64,000 nucleotides of DNA from the NCBI RefSeq assembly GCF_964340395.1, contig NC_135553.1, positions 24,796,949 to 24,860,948 on the forward strand. The letters are read 5' to 3'. Of the stretch, positions 35,701 through 47,800 are shown piece by piece. The stretch is from Glandiceps talaboti. Taxonomy: Eukaryota > Hemichordata > Enteropneusta > Spengelidae. Position numbers and translations under genes: made by a program. Below the pieces are notes generated by a model. It saw only the letters and a list, made by a program, of their open reading frames with translations, was not told the DNA's origin and made no database searches. Position 1 is the stretch's first letter; each line of letters begins with the position of its first letter.

Positions 35701-38700
35701 CGGTTTGGGGGTTTTTATCAATTATTTAGAAGTAGACTTTATTCAAGTAATTATGGGTCATTTCATATTCTCTACTCAAATATGAATTTATCAAAATTAT
35801 TCTTAAAATTTGATGCTAAGGAAGTGACGACTATGTATTGTTATTATGTAAATTTTTGCTAATGATTTTTTCAAGTTTTCTATAAATGTTGTTTTGGATA
35901 TTTGCAAATATTTTTTTATGACATTACAATATCTCCTCTCCTTTTTTTGGGAAATTTTCAGAGTTTTACTGTAGTGGAGTTTTCCCTTGAGCAATAATCA
36001 GTGATTAACTCACCATTGAGAACAATGGTTTGATCTTTTACATAAATACAAGTAGTTAGTTATATTCAATCCTAAGATATCAGGAATAGTTTAGATAGAT
36101 TTTCCCAGTTTTGAATGAAACAGAGATGTCACATTCAAAGTGGATTTTTTTGTCCAAGTTCTATTTTCTTGGACTTACACTTGACAGTTTTATCGAGGTG
36201 ACACATGTATGTACCATATTGCACATGTCAACACCTTATGTTTCTTGTATAACAGGTTAGCTCTCCAAGTATACAGTCTTTATTTTTTAGAAAGTTCCAT
36301 TTTGTGGCAAACAATACTAACTTTGCATATACCAGGTTTTTCTGATAGAACACTAAATTAAAGAGTACCCATGGATGGCCCTTCATGACAACATCCAATA
36401 TGTAGCATTGCGTCAGTGGCAAAATATCCTCCGATGTGCAAGAATTCCATGGATGTTGATCTCATAGAATCAGATTATTCCATGTTGGTCCACTGGAATT
36501 CATTTGTTTTCTTGTCTATCTATCTACTGACTAATCTGATGATACTCTGTGAACAAGGCAAAAACATGATCAGAATGTTTAAAAACCTGTTGAATTTTGT
36601 TGAGACCAACTACTTGGGTTTTTTTGTTGTGTGTACAGTGTGTGTTATATTGGGAAAACCTTGTACATGTACACTGGATCGATAACAGCGGTCAGTTTAT
36701 TATTCTGATACTGTGTATATTCTAAGGTTTATTATCCGAAATTTTTCATGGGTGTATCCTGCAATAAGTGTGTTTCCTTTGAAATATACATACCCAATAC
36801 ATGTTCAAACCATCTGTTCAAAACATCTGTACCAGTAGCATCAGTTAGCACCATTTGGGTGTAGATAATGTGAGTCACTAAGTACACAGTGACCGGTACC
36901 TTTAACCAATGTAAGAATTGAAAAAAACCTGTGTCTCTCTTTATGTGTGATGCTTTTATCTTTAGAGAAAGAAAGTGTACTAATTTGTTGTGTGTTCAGC
37001 TTGGACAAAATAAACATATATAAAAATAGTCTTGTTTGGCTTGATTCTCTCTGCAATGTGAGAATAGTTGGTGGTGTGTAGACTAAGTGTCTCACTGTTC
37101 AAAGTTACTTCGGCTGTGTGTTGTTTTACCGTCCATGGTGAGAACCTAAGTGTATGTTTTCATGTGTTTCATCTTTCTAATGTGGATATTCAAGGGGGTG
37201 GGGTGGGGGCAAATCTGGAAGTCCATCACTAAATACACAAGCTTGGTAGGTGAAGCAGTTTCACTGACTTGTTTGATTTAAATGTTTACTTAAAGAACAT
37301 CTATGATGTTATAAAGTGTAATATTTGTGTTGGTTGGTGTGAATGTTTTGGTCCAAGGACATTTTACTTAAGTTTGTTTGACGGCTACAATTAAATGTTG
37401 ACTCCTGGACAGCAATTGGTGGATGACACCATCCTACCATCACTTTAACTATTGATAAACTATACCTCAATATAAAGCATTATGATAATTAGGATTCTTT
37501 GATATTCATACTAAGTTCATGTCATTATTACAAGTGAAGTGTTTGAATATTCCATGCAATACAATGCAATGAAATACTAGATGTGTTTATGTTTAAGGAA
37601 TTCTGCCCTTTCTCCATTGTGGATCTAAATACTGGCTAGAATTCACATTAAAAGGAGAACACATACATTGCAGTGCACTGTATCATTCACAATCACATAC
37701 AGTATGATGTCTGTATACGGGTACAACTTTTTGACATGAAGATGGTAGGCGAAATACAAGACAAGACACCCCCCCCCCCCCGCAGCAGCATCTTTGTACA
37801 AGCGCAGCATTTATGCTCCTCAATGTATACAGTACTAGTAAATGAAAGCAGTATACAAAACTGGTTGTAGTCTGGTACAATGTTGAATGATAGTACATCA
37901 AGGGTGTTGTCACTCAAGGTAATTAGTACTTTCTGGTTTGATTATCGCCAGTTATACAAAGTGACCAAGACATTCCTCATCACAAAGTTTAGACAAAGAA
38001 GAAACAAAACAGACTTTCTCTGTGAGTGCATTTTTAATGTACCTGAGCAGATACAAGTATAAAATAGTATGCACATTGTAGAATAGATCTGGAAATATGT
38101 GCTCCAAGAACTCAGACACATCTTTGTCCTCCACTACAGAGAACAAGAGGGCAGAAGATGTGTTAGAGTGCATATTTTCTCATCTGGTTATTGAATATCT
38201 TAGTGTCCAACCTCTCTGGTGAACAAGATGAAAAAAGTTATGCAGGAGGTGTCGTGAAATAAAGCATTAATTGTCCCAGACTGACTGTACTGGTTAGTGG
38301 TAGAAAGGCAATGGTCATAGAATAATAGTTGTATGCTTTCAGGCTATCAGTCCAATAAAGATAAAGTACCTACTCAAAGATTTGGGCAATGTGTGAAACT
38401 GATAACATTGAAGTCTTAATAGTAATATTGAGGAATGTTGGTAAAGATTTCTCAGATCAGATTAGATCACACAACAGTATGTAGACACATTAGGCTTTCA
38501 AATGACTGGATTCTAACCTTGGATATCTACAATCTCATTTATGATACATTATATGTTATCTTCAGATTGGCCTTATTAACATCTAACAGATGTATATCCA
38601 GGTGTATATAGGTGTCTGTTTATAATACTAATACAGGATGACATTTCACTGGATGCAAATGATCAAGAGGGGTGGATATTATGGGCTGGGAGCTAGGGTG

Positions 38701-38840
38701 GTGTACTCCTATTTGATTACTGAACATATGTGCATTGGGGCATTATGTTTTTCAGTCCATTGTTCTATCCACAGACAAGGAAAGACATATAATGGAGTCT
38801 ATTTTATGGTGTACCTAGCCTACAGTAATTTTCACTCATA
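32780..38840. other. Non-coding stretch, no gene seen
   Basis: Contains a poly-C run at about 33040, a C run at 37770 and scattered short A/T tracts. I found no exon with a recognisable product. Open frames here are short and of AT-biased composition. Confidence 0.4.
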
Positions 38841-38845
38841 AATCA

Positions 38846-39280
38846 AAATGTCAAGTAGGATAGCTGAAATAATGTCTTAGCCTTAGTTTTCAATATAAGT
38901 CTGAAGTCTACAGCAGTAGCTATAGTCTACCTGAGGTCTTGAAGGACTAACACTACTACACTATTTCTGCTATCCTAACTGTAGCCTACCTGTAGACTTG
39001 AAGGACTAACACTACTACACTATTTCAGCTATCCTAACTGTAGCCTACCTGTAGACTTGAAGGACTAACACTACTACACTATTTCAGCTATCCTAACTGT
39101 AGCCTACCTGAGGTCTAACACTACTACATTATTTCAGCTATCCTAACTGACATTTTTGATTTCTTGAATTTTCACTAGTCCTCGGAATTGTGCAAATTAA
39201 ACAAATAAAAAATGTCAGTTAGGATGGTGGAATAGTGTAGTGATCCTCCTTAAAGGCTACAGGTAGGCTAGAGTGTATCG
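38846..39280. mobile_element. Inverted-repeat element with tandemly amplified arm
   Basis: A ~59-bp unit (GCCTACCTGTAGACTTGAAG, then ACTAACACTACTACACTATT, then TCAGCTATCCTAACTGTA) is repeated about 3.5 times from 38925 to 39150. An inverted copy follows at about 39208-39275. The two meet in a perfect 16-bp stem (39142-39157 with 39208-39223). A further inverted fragment of the unit lies at 38848-38875. It looks like a fold-back transposon whose left arm has been amplified. Confidence 0.65.
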
Positions 39281-42200
39281 GGGTATGCTGTAAGCTTACT
39301 GCATACACTTTGCCACCAGCCACACCTCAGTGACCTTATAATGCTTCTTCCTAGGGCATTGCTTTCAAGGGTTTCTCTTCACTAAACAGACTGTATAGCC
39401 TATTCACTTTTGTCAGACTTTTCAAACCAGGGTTCCATTCACGCATGACGTGAATTTGATAAACGTTAGTCATCTTTCAAAGTTGAACATACTACCATTA
39501 ATAACATGGCATTATACTTGGGGGGTCATAACATGGCGCCAACAATAAAATACATGTCCAGGTATTTCTCCCCTCCCTATATCACTTGATGTACTGTACT
39601 CATTTCAGTCGATGCAATATGACCAGCTAAAATGGGATGTACAATTTTGGTCAAGATACGTCTAAAAGTGCATTGACTTTGTTTGATGGGTTATAGTCCC
39701 ATGTACCCAAATAACAATAAAAACAACAGGTACACCTCGACCCACACATACACTAAATGTATTGAGTTCAGGCATTATAAAAGATAGAGCTAGGAGACTC
39801 TCCTACAGGCATCATCCAGGTGGAGGGTCTATGGTCTACATCAGGCAGCATTGATCTCATCATTCTAAGATAGATCCAACTATTTGCACACATTGTAGAC
39901 AACAAGGATAATCCCCTATCCCCTCTACAAGTTGTTTGTCTGTTAAACAATGACAGGACTTTCTATTATCTATGATAGTCCTTATTTAGTGTCAACATAA
40001 TTTGCATATAAAACATGTGTCATAATGAAAGTACTCCACTGGGTAGTTGTGCATTGCAAGGCTGTTTAAAGTGGCCATCTGGATGAGGATTGAGTATAAA
40101 AATAATTTCGGATTTTTAATTTATAAAACAATTTTATCATGGCTTGATGGTTAACAGCATTGACCCAAGTCCTTGTCTGTAAAACTCCGTAAAGTGAACG
40201 AGATTAAATAAATGTGTACAAGGTTTGTTACTGTATGTACAATAACAGACATTTTACACATCAATGCCTAAGTTTTTTTGCAAGTTATTGATGTACAAAC
40301 ACAGACTTGGCCACTGCTGTTTTACTGACTTTTACATGTAAAGTAGTGTAACAGGTTGTATGGCTAGCTTGAAGACTGAGGCTAAAGTTTTCAATTCATC
40401 ATGGTTTTTAATGATGATCACATGTGACATATGTTCACCAGAGGTTTGTTGTATTAACTGGTATTATGATGGCAAGCAACAACTGTCCATTATCTTGATT
40501 AGCCAACTGACTTGGCTATCTGACTCAAAACATGTGCATCTGGCAAATAACATTTTCAAGCTAGATAGCTATGCAAGTCTGTGGGTTTAAATCTTGATGT
40601 ATTCAATGTATTCAGTGGGTACTCTACTAAGTTACACTGTTTGTATGAAATGACTTTAGCTTATAAATACTTTGGCTTTTAAACCAGGTTTCACAAATAA
40701 AGTGTGTGTGTGGGGGGGGGGGGGCATTTCAACTATATTATTCTTTATGTCATTTCTATCTATCATCAGATATCTCAAACTTAGAAATCAAAGTCAAAAT
40801 TATAAAGCTAGCCATTGCAGGATTATGGAACTTACACTACATGCAAGCCAAGGTGCATGCATTTGAACAAAAAAAATATGGGATTTATACTCAGGTTATT
40901 CTATTGCCATGCTTTAGAAATGCTTGAAATAAAAAATAAAAAAGGTAAAAATCATCATTATTTTTCACAATTTTCCATAAATTATGCTTGCATAGGTATA
41001 ATTTTACTATTCCCCAATGGCATATTTATTTCCTTCAACCAGAATATACTTATGGCATTGGGATTTTGGCTTTGACTTGTCTTCTATCCGAAGTAACCCT
41101 TAAAAATATGTCACTCATATTTTCCTTGGCTGAATGAAGAAATATATTGTGGAACTAGCTTCTAATTGTTACTGTCACACAAATCATTTCTGTTACTAGT
41201 AACAAAGCTGAAAAGATACACTTTATTCAGAAATGAATCCCTTTTATTGTCTTATCAGCCATAGCATTACAAACATAGACTCCATTCCTCACATAACTTG
41301 TATCTCCATTTAGCCAAAGTATAACTCTGGTCCAAGTGTTACACAAACGTCAAATAGATTCCTGAATATTGATTTACAATATGGCGATGACATCGTTAAT
41401 AATAGCATTAGGAAAGGTCAATTGAATAAATTAAACTCATAAAAATTATTGACATCACATGGGTCGTGTGTCGGATATTTTCCACACATAGTTTTTAAGA
41501 TGAGCTGATGAAAGTGTCCTGTGTTGAACTGTATATATCTCAACATGGGTGAATGTATGTAACATGTTTAGAATCATACTGTGATAAGTACAGTGCAGGA
41601 CATACTTTGGCTTAAAAAAACACATAATGACGCAAATCAATGCATTCTATAGCAAGCTACTACATCAGTTGCACTACATGAGGTGCGTCTAAATCTAGAA
41701 ATGTTATATTAGGACTTGTTTTTTAAGACCCCATAATGCTGGACATGAACGTCTGCAGAACATGTTATTGTTTCTCTGCATGAAATACTACCACAAGTGT
41801 TGCATCATACATATATGTACCATATGTTATTTACTGTTCTTGTTTTGTGACTAAATGAAATATGTATAGTAATAGTAAAGACAAAGTGAAAGTGCTCACA
41901 CTCTCGACCACAACACTTGCCAATAGTACAGAGAAAATTCACATATATTACGGAATAAATTATGGATCACTCCAGTACACAGAAACAATTATGTGTTTGC
42001 AAATATTTGTATTCATTTTTGTTATGATATCATCTATCGTATTTTGAAATTAATCAAATATATAAAATATTGCAAATTCTAGAATAAATTTCAGTTAATA
42101 CTGTGATATGTGTATTTATGCAGTCTTTCAAAATATGAATTTTGACAATGATGTCTGTTTATATAGAAGATGCAAGATAAGAACCACTATAGTCTGGATG

Positions 42201-42520
42201 TCAATGTGGACTCTAACTAAGTGAGTGTAGGTGTAAATTGTAACGATAACATACATATAGGAACTAGACTAGAACCACTAGAACACATTGAAAACAGAGA
42301 CTTCTTGATGTCATCTCAATGTAAGGTTTTGAAGAGCGATATACATTTCATTGTGATGATAAATACTCATTACATGTAATAAAATATCTCATTGCTCTGA
42401 TTGTATAAAATCCTCACAGACTGTCTCTCCTGTACTTGTCGGTTGCCTATAACAAAACCTACAATTTAGTGATATTGCAACGTGATATACAATGTTGACT
42501 TCTTGAAAACTGAAATGATA
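39281..42520. other. Non-coding stretch, no gene seen
   Basis: No recognisable exon; a poly-G run at about 40712. Confidence 0.4.
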
Positions 42521-42529
42521 TTCACTAGA

Positions 42530-42650
42530 ACAACATAGTAGAACCACAGATCAGTGTAGAACCACAGATCAGTGTAGAACCACAGATCAGCATAGAATTA
42601 CAGATCAGTGTAGAATTACAGATCAGTGTAGAATTACAGATCAGTGTCAT
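42530..42650. repeat. 18-bp tandem repeat, about 6-7 copies
   Basis: Unit GTAGAACCACAGATCAGT, with a later sub-block in which the middle reads GAATTACAG. Confidence 0.92.
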
Positions 42651-42688
42651 AACAACCATTGGCCATGAAGTGCTGACATCACAAAAAA

Positions 42689-42920
42689 CTATAATGAATG
42701 TGTGCATCACAGAATATGTAATTCATTTAATATATAATGTGATATCGACATCACAGGAACCTGTAGACTTGTTTATAATGAATGTGTGCATCACAGAATA
42801 TGTAATACATTTAATATATAATGTTGACATCACAAGAACTTGTGGTCTTGTTTATAATGAATGTGTGCATCATAGAATATGTAATAATTTATATTGTTGA
42901 CATCACAGGAACTTGTGGTT
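42689..42920. repeat. ~80-bp tandem repeat, three copies
   Basis: ATAATGAATGTGTGCATCAC followed by AGAATATGTAAT recurs at about 42691, 42776 and 42856, each followed by TTGACATCACAGGAACTTGT-like sequence. Confidence 0.9.
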
Positions 42921-43049
42921 ATTAAAATTCAACAATGAATATTTATCATTTCCTCAAATCAAATACTGTTTGTAACTTAGGTACACGATACATCTCAACT
43001 GTATTTGTATAGAAAAAGTACTTTATTCCTGTTTTAGATAAACAGTAAA

Positions 43050-44309
43050 GTACCGAGTCTTCACAGAATGATTCCATGGTGGTGTAAATCACTCATGGAA
43101 CCAAGTCTTCACAGAATGATTCCATGGTGGTGTAAATCACTCATGGAACCGAGTCTTCATAGAATGATTCCATGGTGGTGTAAATCACTCATGGAACTGA
43201 GTCTTCACAGAATGATTCCATGGTGGTGTAAATCACTCATGGAACAGAGTCTTCACAGAATGATTCCATGGTGGTGTAAATCACTCATGGAACTGAGTCT
43301 TCACAGAATGATTCCATGGTGGTGTAAATCACTCATGGAACTGCACTGTGAGTCTTCACAGAATGATTCCATGGTGGTGTAAATCACTCATGGAACTGAG
43401 TCTTCACAGAATGATTCCATGGTGGTGTAAATCACTCATGGAACCGAGTCTTCACAGAATGATTCCATGGTGGTGTAAATCACTCATGGAACCGAGTCTT
43501 CACAGAATGATTCCATGGTGGTGTAAATCACTCATGGAACCGAGTCTTCACAGAATGATTCCATGGTGGTGTAAATCACTCATGGAACCGAGTCTTCACA
43601 GAATGATTCCATGGTGGTGTAAATCACTCATGGAACTGAGTCTTCACAGAATGATTCCATGGTGGTGTAAATCACTCATGGAACCGAGTCTTCACAGAAT
43701 GATTCCATGGTGGTGTAAATCACTCATGGAACTGAGTCTTCACAGAATGATTCCATGGTGGTGTAAATCACTCATGGAACAGAGTCTTCACAGAATGATT
43801 CCATGGTGGTGTAAATCACTCATGGAACTGAGTCTTCACAGAATGATTCCATGGTGGTGTAAATCACTCATGGAACCGAGTCTTCACAGAATGATTCCAT
43901 GGTGGTGTAAATCACTCATGGAACCGAGTCTTCACAGAATGATTCCATGGTGGTGTAAATCACTCATGGAACCGAGTCTTCACAGAATGATTCCATGGTG
44001 GTGTAAATCACTCATGGAACCGAGTCTTCACAGAATGATTCCATGGTGGTGTAAATCACTCATGGAACCGAGTCTTCACAGAATGATTCCATGGTGGTGT
44101 AAATCACTCATGGAACCGAGTCTTCACAGAATGATTCCATGGTGGTGTAAATCACTCATGGAACCGAGTCTTCACAGAATGATTCCATGGTGGTGTAAAT
44201 CACTCATGGAACTGAGTCTTCACAGAATGATTTCATGGTGGTGTAAATCACTCATGGAACTGAGTCTTCACAGAATGATTCCATGGTGGTGTAAATCACT
44301 CATGGAACT
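43050..44309. repeat. 48-bp minisatellite, about 26 copies, 3' of the LMF gene
   Basis: The unit contains GAGTCTTCACAGAATGATTC then CATGGTGGTGTAAATCACTC then ATGGAACC. Copies vary almost only at the end of the unit (GGAACC, GGAACT, GGAACA). One unit has a short insertion at about 43340-43350. Because 48 is a multiple of 3, the array leaves one frame open for over 340 codons, reading as a 16-residue repeat; this is not a credible protein. Within each unit TTCCATG and CATGGAA form a 7-bp inverted pair. It ends about 290 bp past the LMF stop, so it may lie in the 3' UTR or just beyond the gene. Confidence 0.97.
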
Positions 44310-44596
44310 ACAACATACAATTCTTAGGCTATTCTTCCTATCAAGTAATGCATGTATCTATTTTGGCAGTAGATATTGATGATCCATGGAATTTAAAGGT
44401 ATAAATTTGCATATTAGTGGAAATTTACATACTATCATTGCTTCAGCACCTGGCAAAGATTTGGTCCACAGAGAATGCATACTTGTGACTCTCCATCTGT
44501 TCTGCAGTTTCATATTATTCTTTCACTATAGCAAGCAACATGTTTGAAGTGGCATCATATACTCTTACAAATGTTAAAAGTAAAGTACAAATTTAA

Positions 44597-44813
44597 TTAA
44601 GTCTCCTTTCCAGTTGGAATATCTTTAAGTTTCACCTTGCCACGAACTTTTGGTACACCATATCCCCTTCTCTGCAGATAAGACGCTAGGCTGTGCAATG
44701 ATACAGGAGGTAAGTATTGTCCAATTCTTCTACGTTTCCACCATTTTCCTTCCTGTGCAGCTTTACTGCCTATCTTGGTGTAAGTATATCTGTAGTGCTC
44801 AGCACGTATATAT
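44597..44813 (-). CDS. LMF1: LMF1-like terminal coding exon
   Basis: 217 nt: one base completing a Lys codon, 71 codons, and TAA. The acceptor is AATTCACAG at 44814-44822. It encodes YIRAEHYRYTYTKIGSKAAQ, EGKWWKRRRIGQYLPP and a basic tail ending PTGKET. The charged EGKWW-RRIG block is typical of the LMF C-terminus. No KDEL-type signal is present. Confidence 0.93.
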
Positions 44814-47800
44814 CTGTGAATTATCAACAAAGTAAATTTACAATCCAATAGCATGTTCTAGATTACTCATCATAATATTTGTCAGCCATGCTGTTTGTTA
44901 GAAATCTATGATCAAATCCCAGGTTCTCTAGTGTATCTTATTAGTGGAGCTCTAAGAATTAGATAGAATATCACTCTTTTGTTCTGGGCCAACTTTTTCT
45001 ATGATGTTAATACTCAACAACTGTTTTTCACTCCCAACTTTTAATCCTAACACAAACTTGGCCATTAATTAAATCCATGATGAATCAGAAGCATATCCTA
45101 CGATGTGAAAACCTTGTTGTACAAATTTACAAGATTTTATTGTAATTATTTAAAGTGGCACAAGCTGAGTTTATAAGCTTTTACTCAAGTGAAAATACTT
45201 ACATAGAACGTTAATGTCAATGTATGTATTCTATATCATTACAATTGTCTTAATTCTGGCATTATTAGAAAAGTTGACTGCATTGTAGGGATTTCCTCAG
45301 CATTTTTTATATTGATGATAAATTACATCATCAGATACTTTACAGGTTATTATACCTTAACATCAGGTTTGCAAGTGATGGTTAAATATGCTTCAATAAG
45401 TACAAACCTGTGAGCACCTTTTAAATATGCAGCTAAAACTACGCCAAAATACGTATAAACTCAGTTTGCACCCCTTAAATGCAGTGTTGAGTTCTGAAAT
45501 GTTTTTGTACATTTATTAAGTGACATTCTGTTATGTTTATGTTGATATGTCGATAGAAAAGAAAATGCAATCAGCAAATCATACGGAAGTATTATAACAC
45601 ATCTGTATGCAACTGAATGTTCCAAATCACGTGAAATTCATTTTTCTTGGATAATCTGTAATAATTACAGAACTCCATGATGTATGAGAGCTGGTGTGGC
45701 TACTCAAAACGCTTTCAGTATTTTCAGTGGCACTTTCACTTGTTTTGTTTTCATGAAAGTATACAGCCACAAAAAACACAACAGGCACTTGTGTAAATAC
45801 ACCAAATACACCACACTTGCACTCAAACATCTTGGAGCTCTTTTCTTATCTACACTAGCTGTAACCGGAACATTTTTTGAAACTGTTTTGTTAGATATAA
45901 TTGATTTACTTGACGTATCATACACCTTATAAGCAGTGTTCAGTCAGCTGTGCATAAATATATTTTTGTAGCTGTACACAATATGGTAAACAAATTCAAT
46001 TAAATGGATTCTGGGTCTACACCCTAAAATTAGTGGCTCTAACAAGCTTACTATTACAACTTGTTACTGTATTATATATGGATATCATTCCTCTAACCAA
46101 CATGTAAAATGTCTAATTATCGATATTTTAACAATTTTCAGTGAATATTACTGTTGATTCTCTGGTTGAAAATCTAGTTACAGCTAGTGCAGAGGTTCAT
46201 ACTATTACAATGGGTACTAATACTTGGGTGGATTTGTGTGATAGAATGGATTGACAGCTATGAGGTCAGTGGTGGTACTTACTTGGGTGGATTTGTATGA
46301 TAGAATGGATTGACAGCTATAAGATCAGTGGTGGTACTTACTTTGGTGGATTTGTATGATAGAATGGATTGACAGCTATAAGATCAGTGGTGGTACTCAC
46401 TTGGGTGGATTTGTATGATAGAATGGATTGACAGCTATAAGATCAGTGGTGGTACTTACTTGGGTGGATTTGTGTGATAGAATGGATTGACAGCTATAAG
46501 ATCAGTGGTGGTACTCACTTGGGTGGATTTGTATGATAGAATGGATTGACAGCTATAAGATCAGTGGTAGTACTCACTTGGGTGGATTTGTATGATAGAA
46601 TGGATTGACAGCCATAAGATCAGTGGTGGTACTTACTTGGGTGGATTTGTGTGATAGAATGGATTGACAGCTATAAGATCAGTGGTAGTACTCACTTGGG
46701 TGGATTTGTATGATAGAATGGATTGACAGCTATAAGATCAGTGGTGGTACTCACTTGGGTGGATTTGTATGATAGAATGGATTGACAGCTATAAGATCAG
46801 TGGTGGTACTTACTTTGGTGGATTTGTATGATAGAATGGATCGACAGCTATAAGATCAGTGGTGGTACTTACTTGGGTGGATTTGTGTGATAGAATGGAT
46901 TGACAGCTATGAGGTCAGTGGTGGTACTCACTTGGGTGGATTTGTATGATAGAATGGATTGACAGCTATAAGATCAGTGGTGGTACTCACTTGGGTGGAT
47001 TTGTATGATAGAATGGATTGACAGCTATAAGATCAGTGGTGGTACTCACTTGGGTGGATTTGTGTGATAGAATGGATTGACAGCTATAAGATCAGTGGTG
47101 GTACTTACTTGGGTGGATTTGTATGATAGAATGGATTGACAGCTATAAGATCAGTGGTGGTACTTACTTGGGTGGATTTGTATGATAGAATGGATTGACA
47201 GCTATAAGATCAGTGGTGGTACTTACTTGGGTGGATTTGTATGATAGAATGGATTGACAGCTATAAGATCAGTGGTGGTACTTACTTGGGTGGATTTGTA
47301 TGATAGAATGGATTGACAGCCATAAGATCAGTGGTGGTACTCACTTGGGTGGATTTGTATGATAGAATGGATTGATAGCCATAAGATCAGTGGTAGTACT
47401 CACTTGGGTGGATTTGTATGATAGAATGGATTGACAGCTATAAGATCAGTGGTGGTACTCACTTGGGTGGATTTGTATGATAGAATGGATTGACAGCTAT
47501 AAGATCAGTGGTAGTACTTACTTGGGTGGATTTGTATGATAGAATGGATTGACAGCTATAAGATCAGTGGTAGTACTCACTTGGGTGGATTTGTATGATA
47601 GAATGGATTGACAGCTATAAGATCAGTGGTGGTACTCACTTGGGTGGATTTGTATGATAGAATGGATTGACAGCTATAAGATCAGTGGTAGTACTCACTT
47701 GGGTGGATTTGTATGATAGAATGGATTGACAGCTATAAGATCAGTGGTGGTACTTACTTGGGTGGATTTGTATGATAGAATGGATTGACAGCTATAAGAT

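Noticed and set aside
43068-44379. Long plus-strand open frames reading as a 16-residue Trp-, Lys- and His-containing repeat protein
   Set aside because: The frame is open only because the 48-bp minisatellite unit is a multiple of three and lacks a stop in that phase. Flanks show no promoter, splice sites or unique coding sequence, and unit variation is not biased to synonymous sites.
44597-44602. ATTAAA overlapping the LMF stop as the poly(A) signal
   Set aside because: It lies directly at the stop (44592-44597 on the minus strand) and would leave almost no 3' UTR. The hexamer is expected by chance in such AT-rich sequence.
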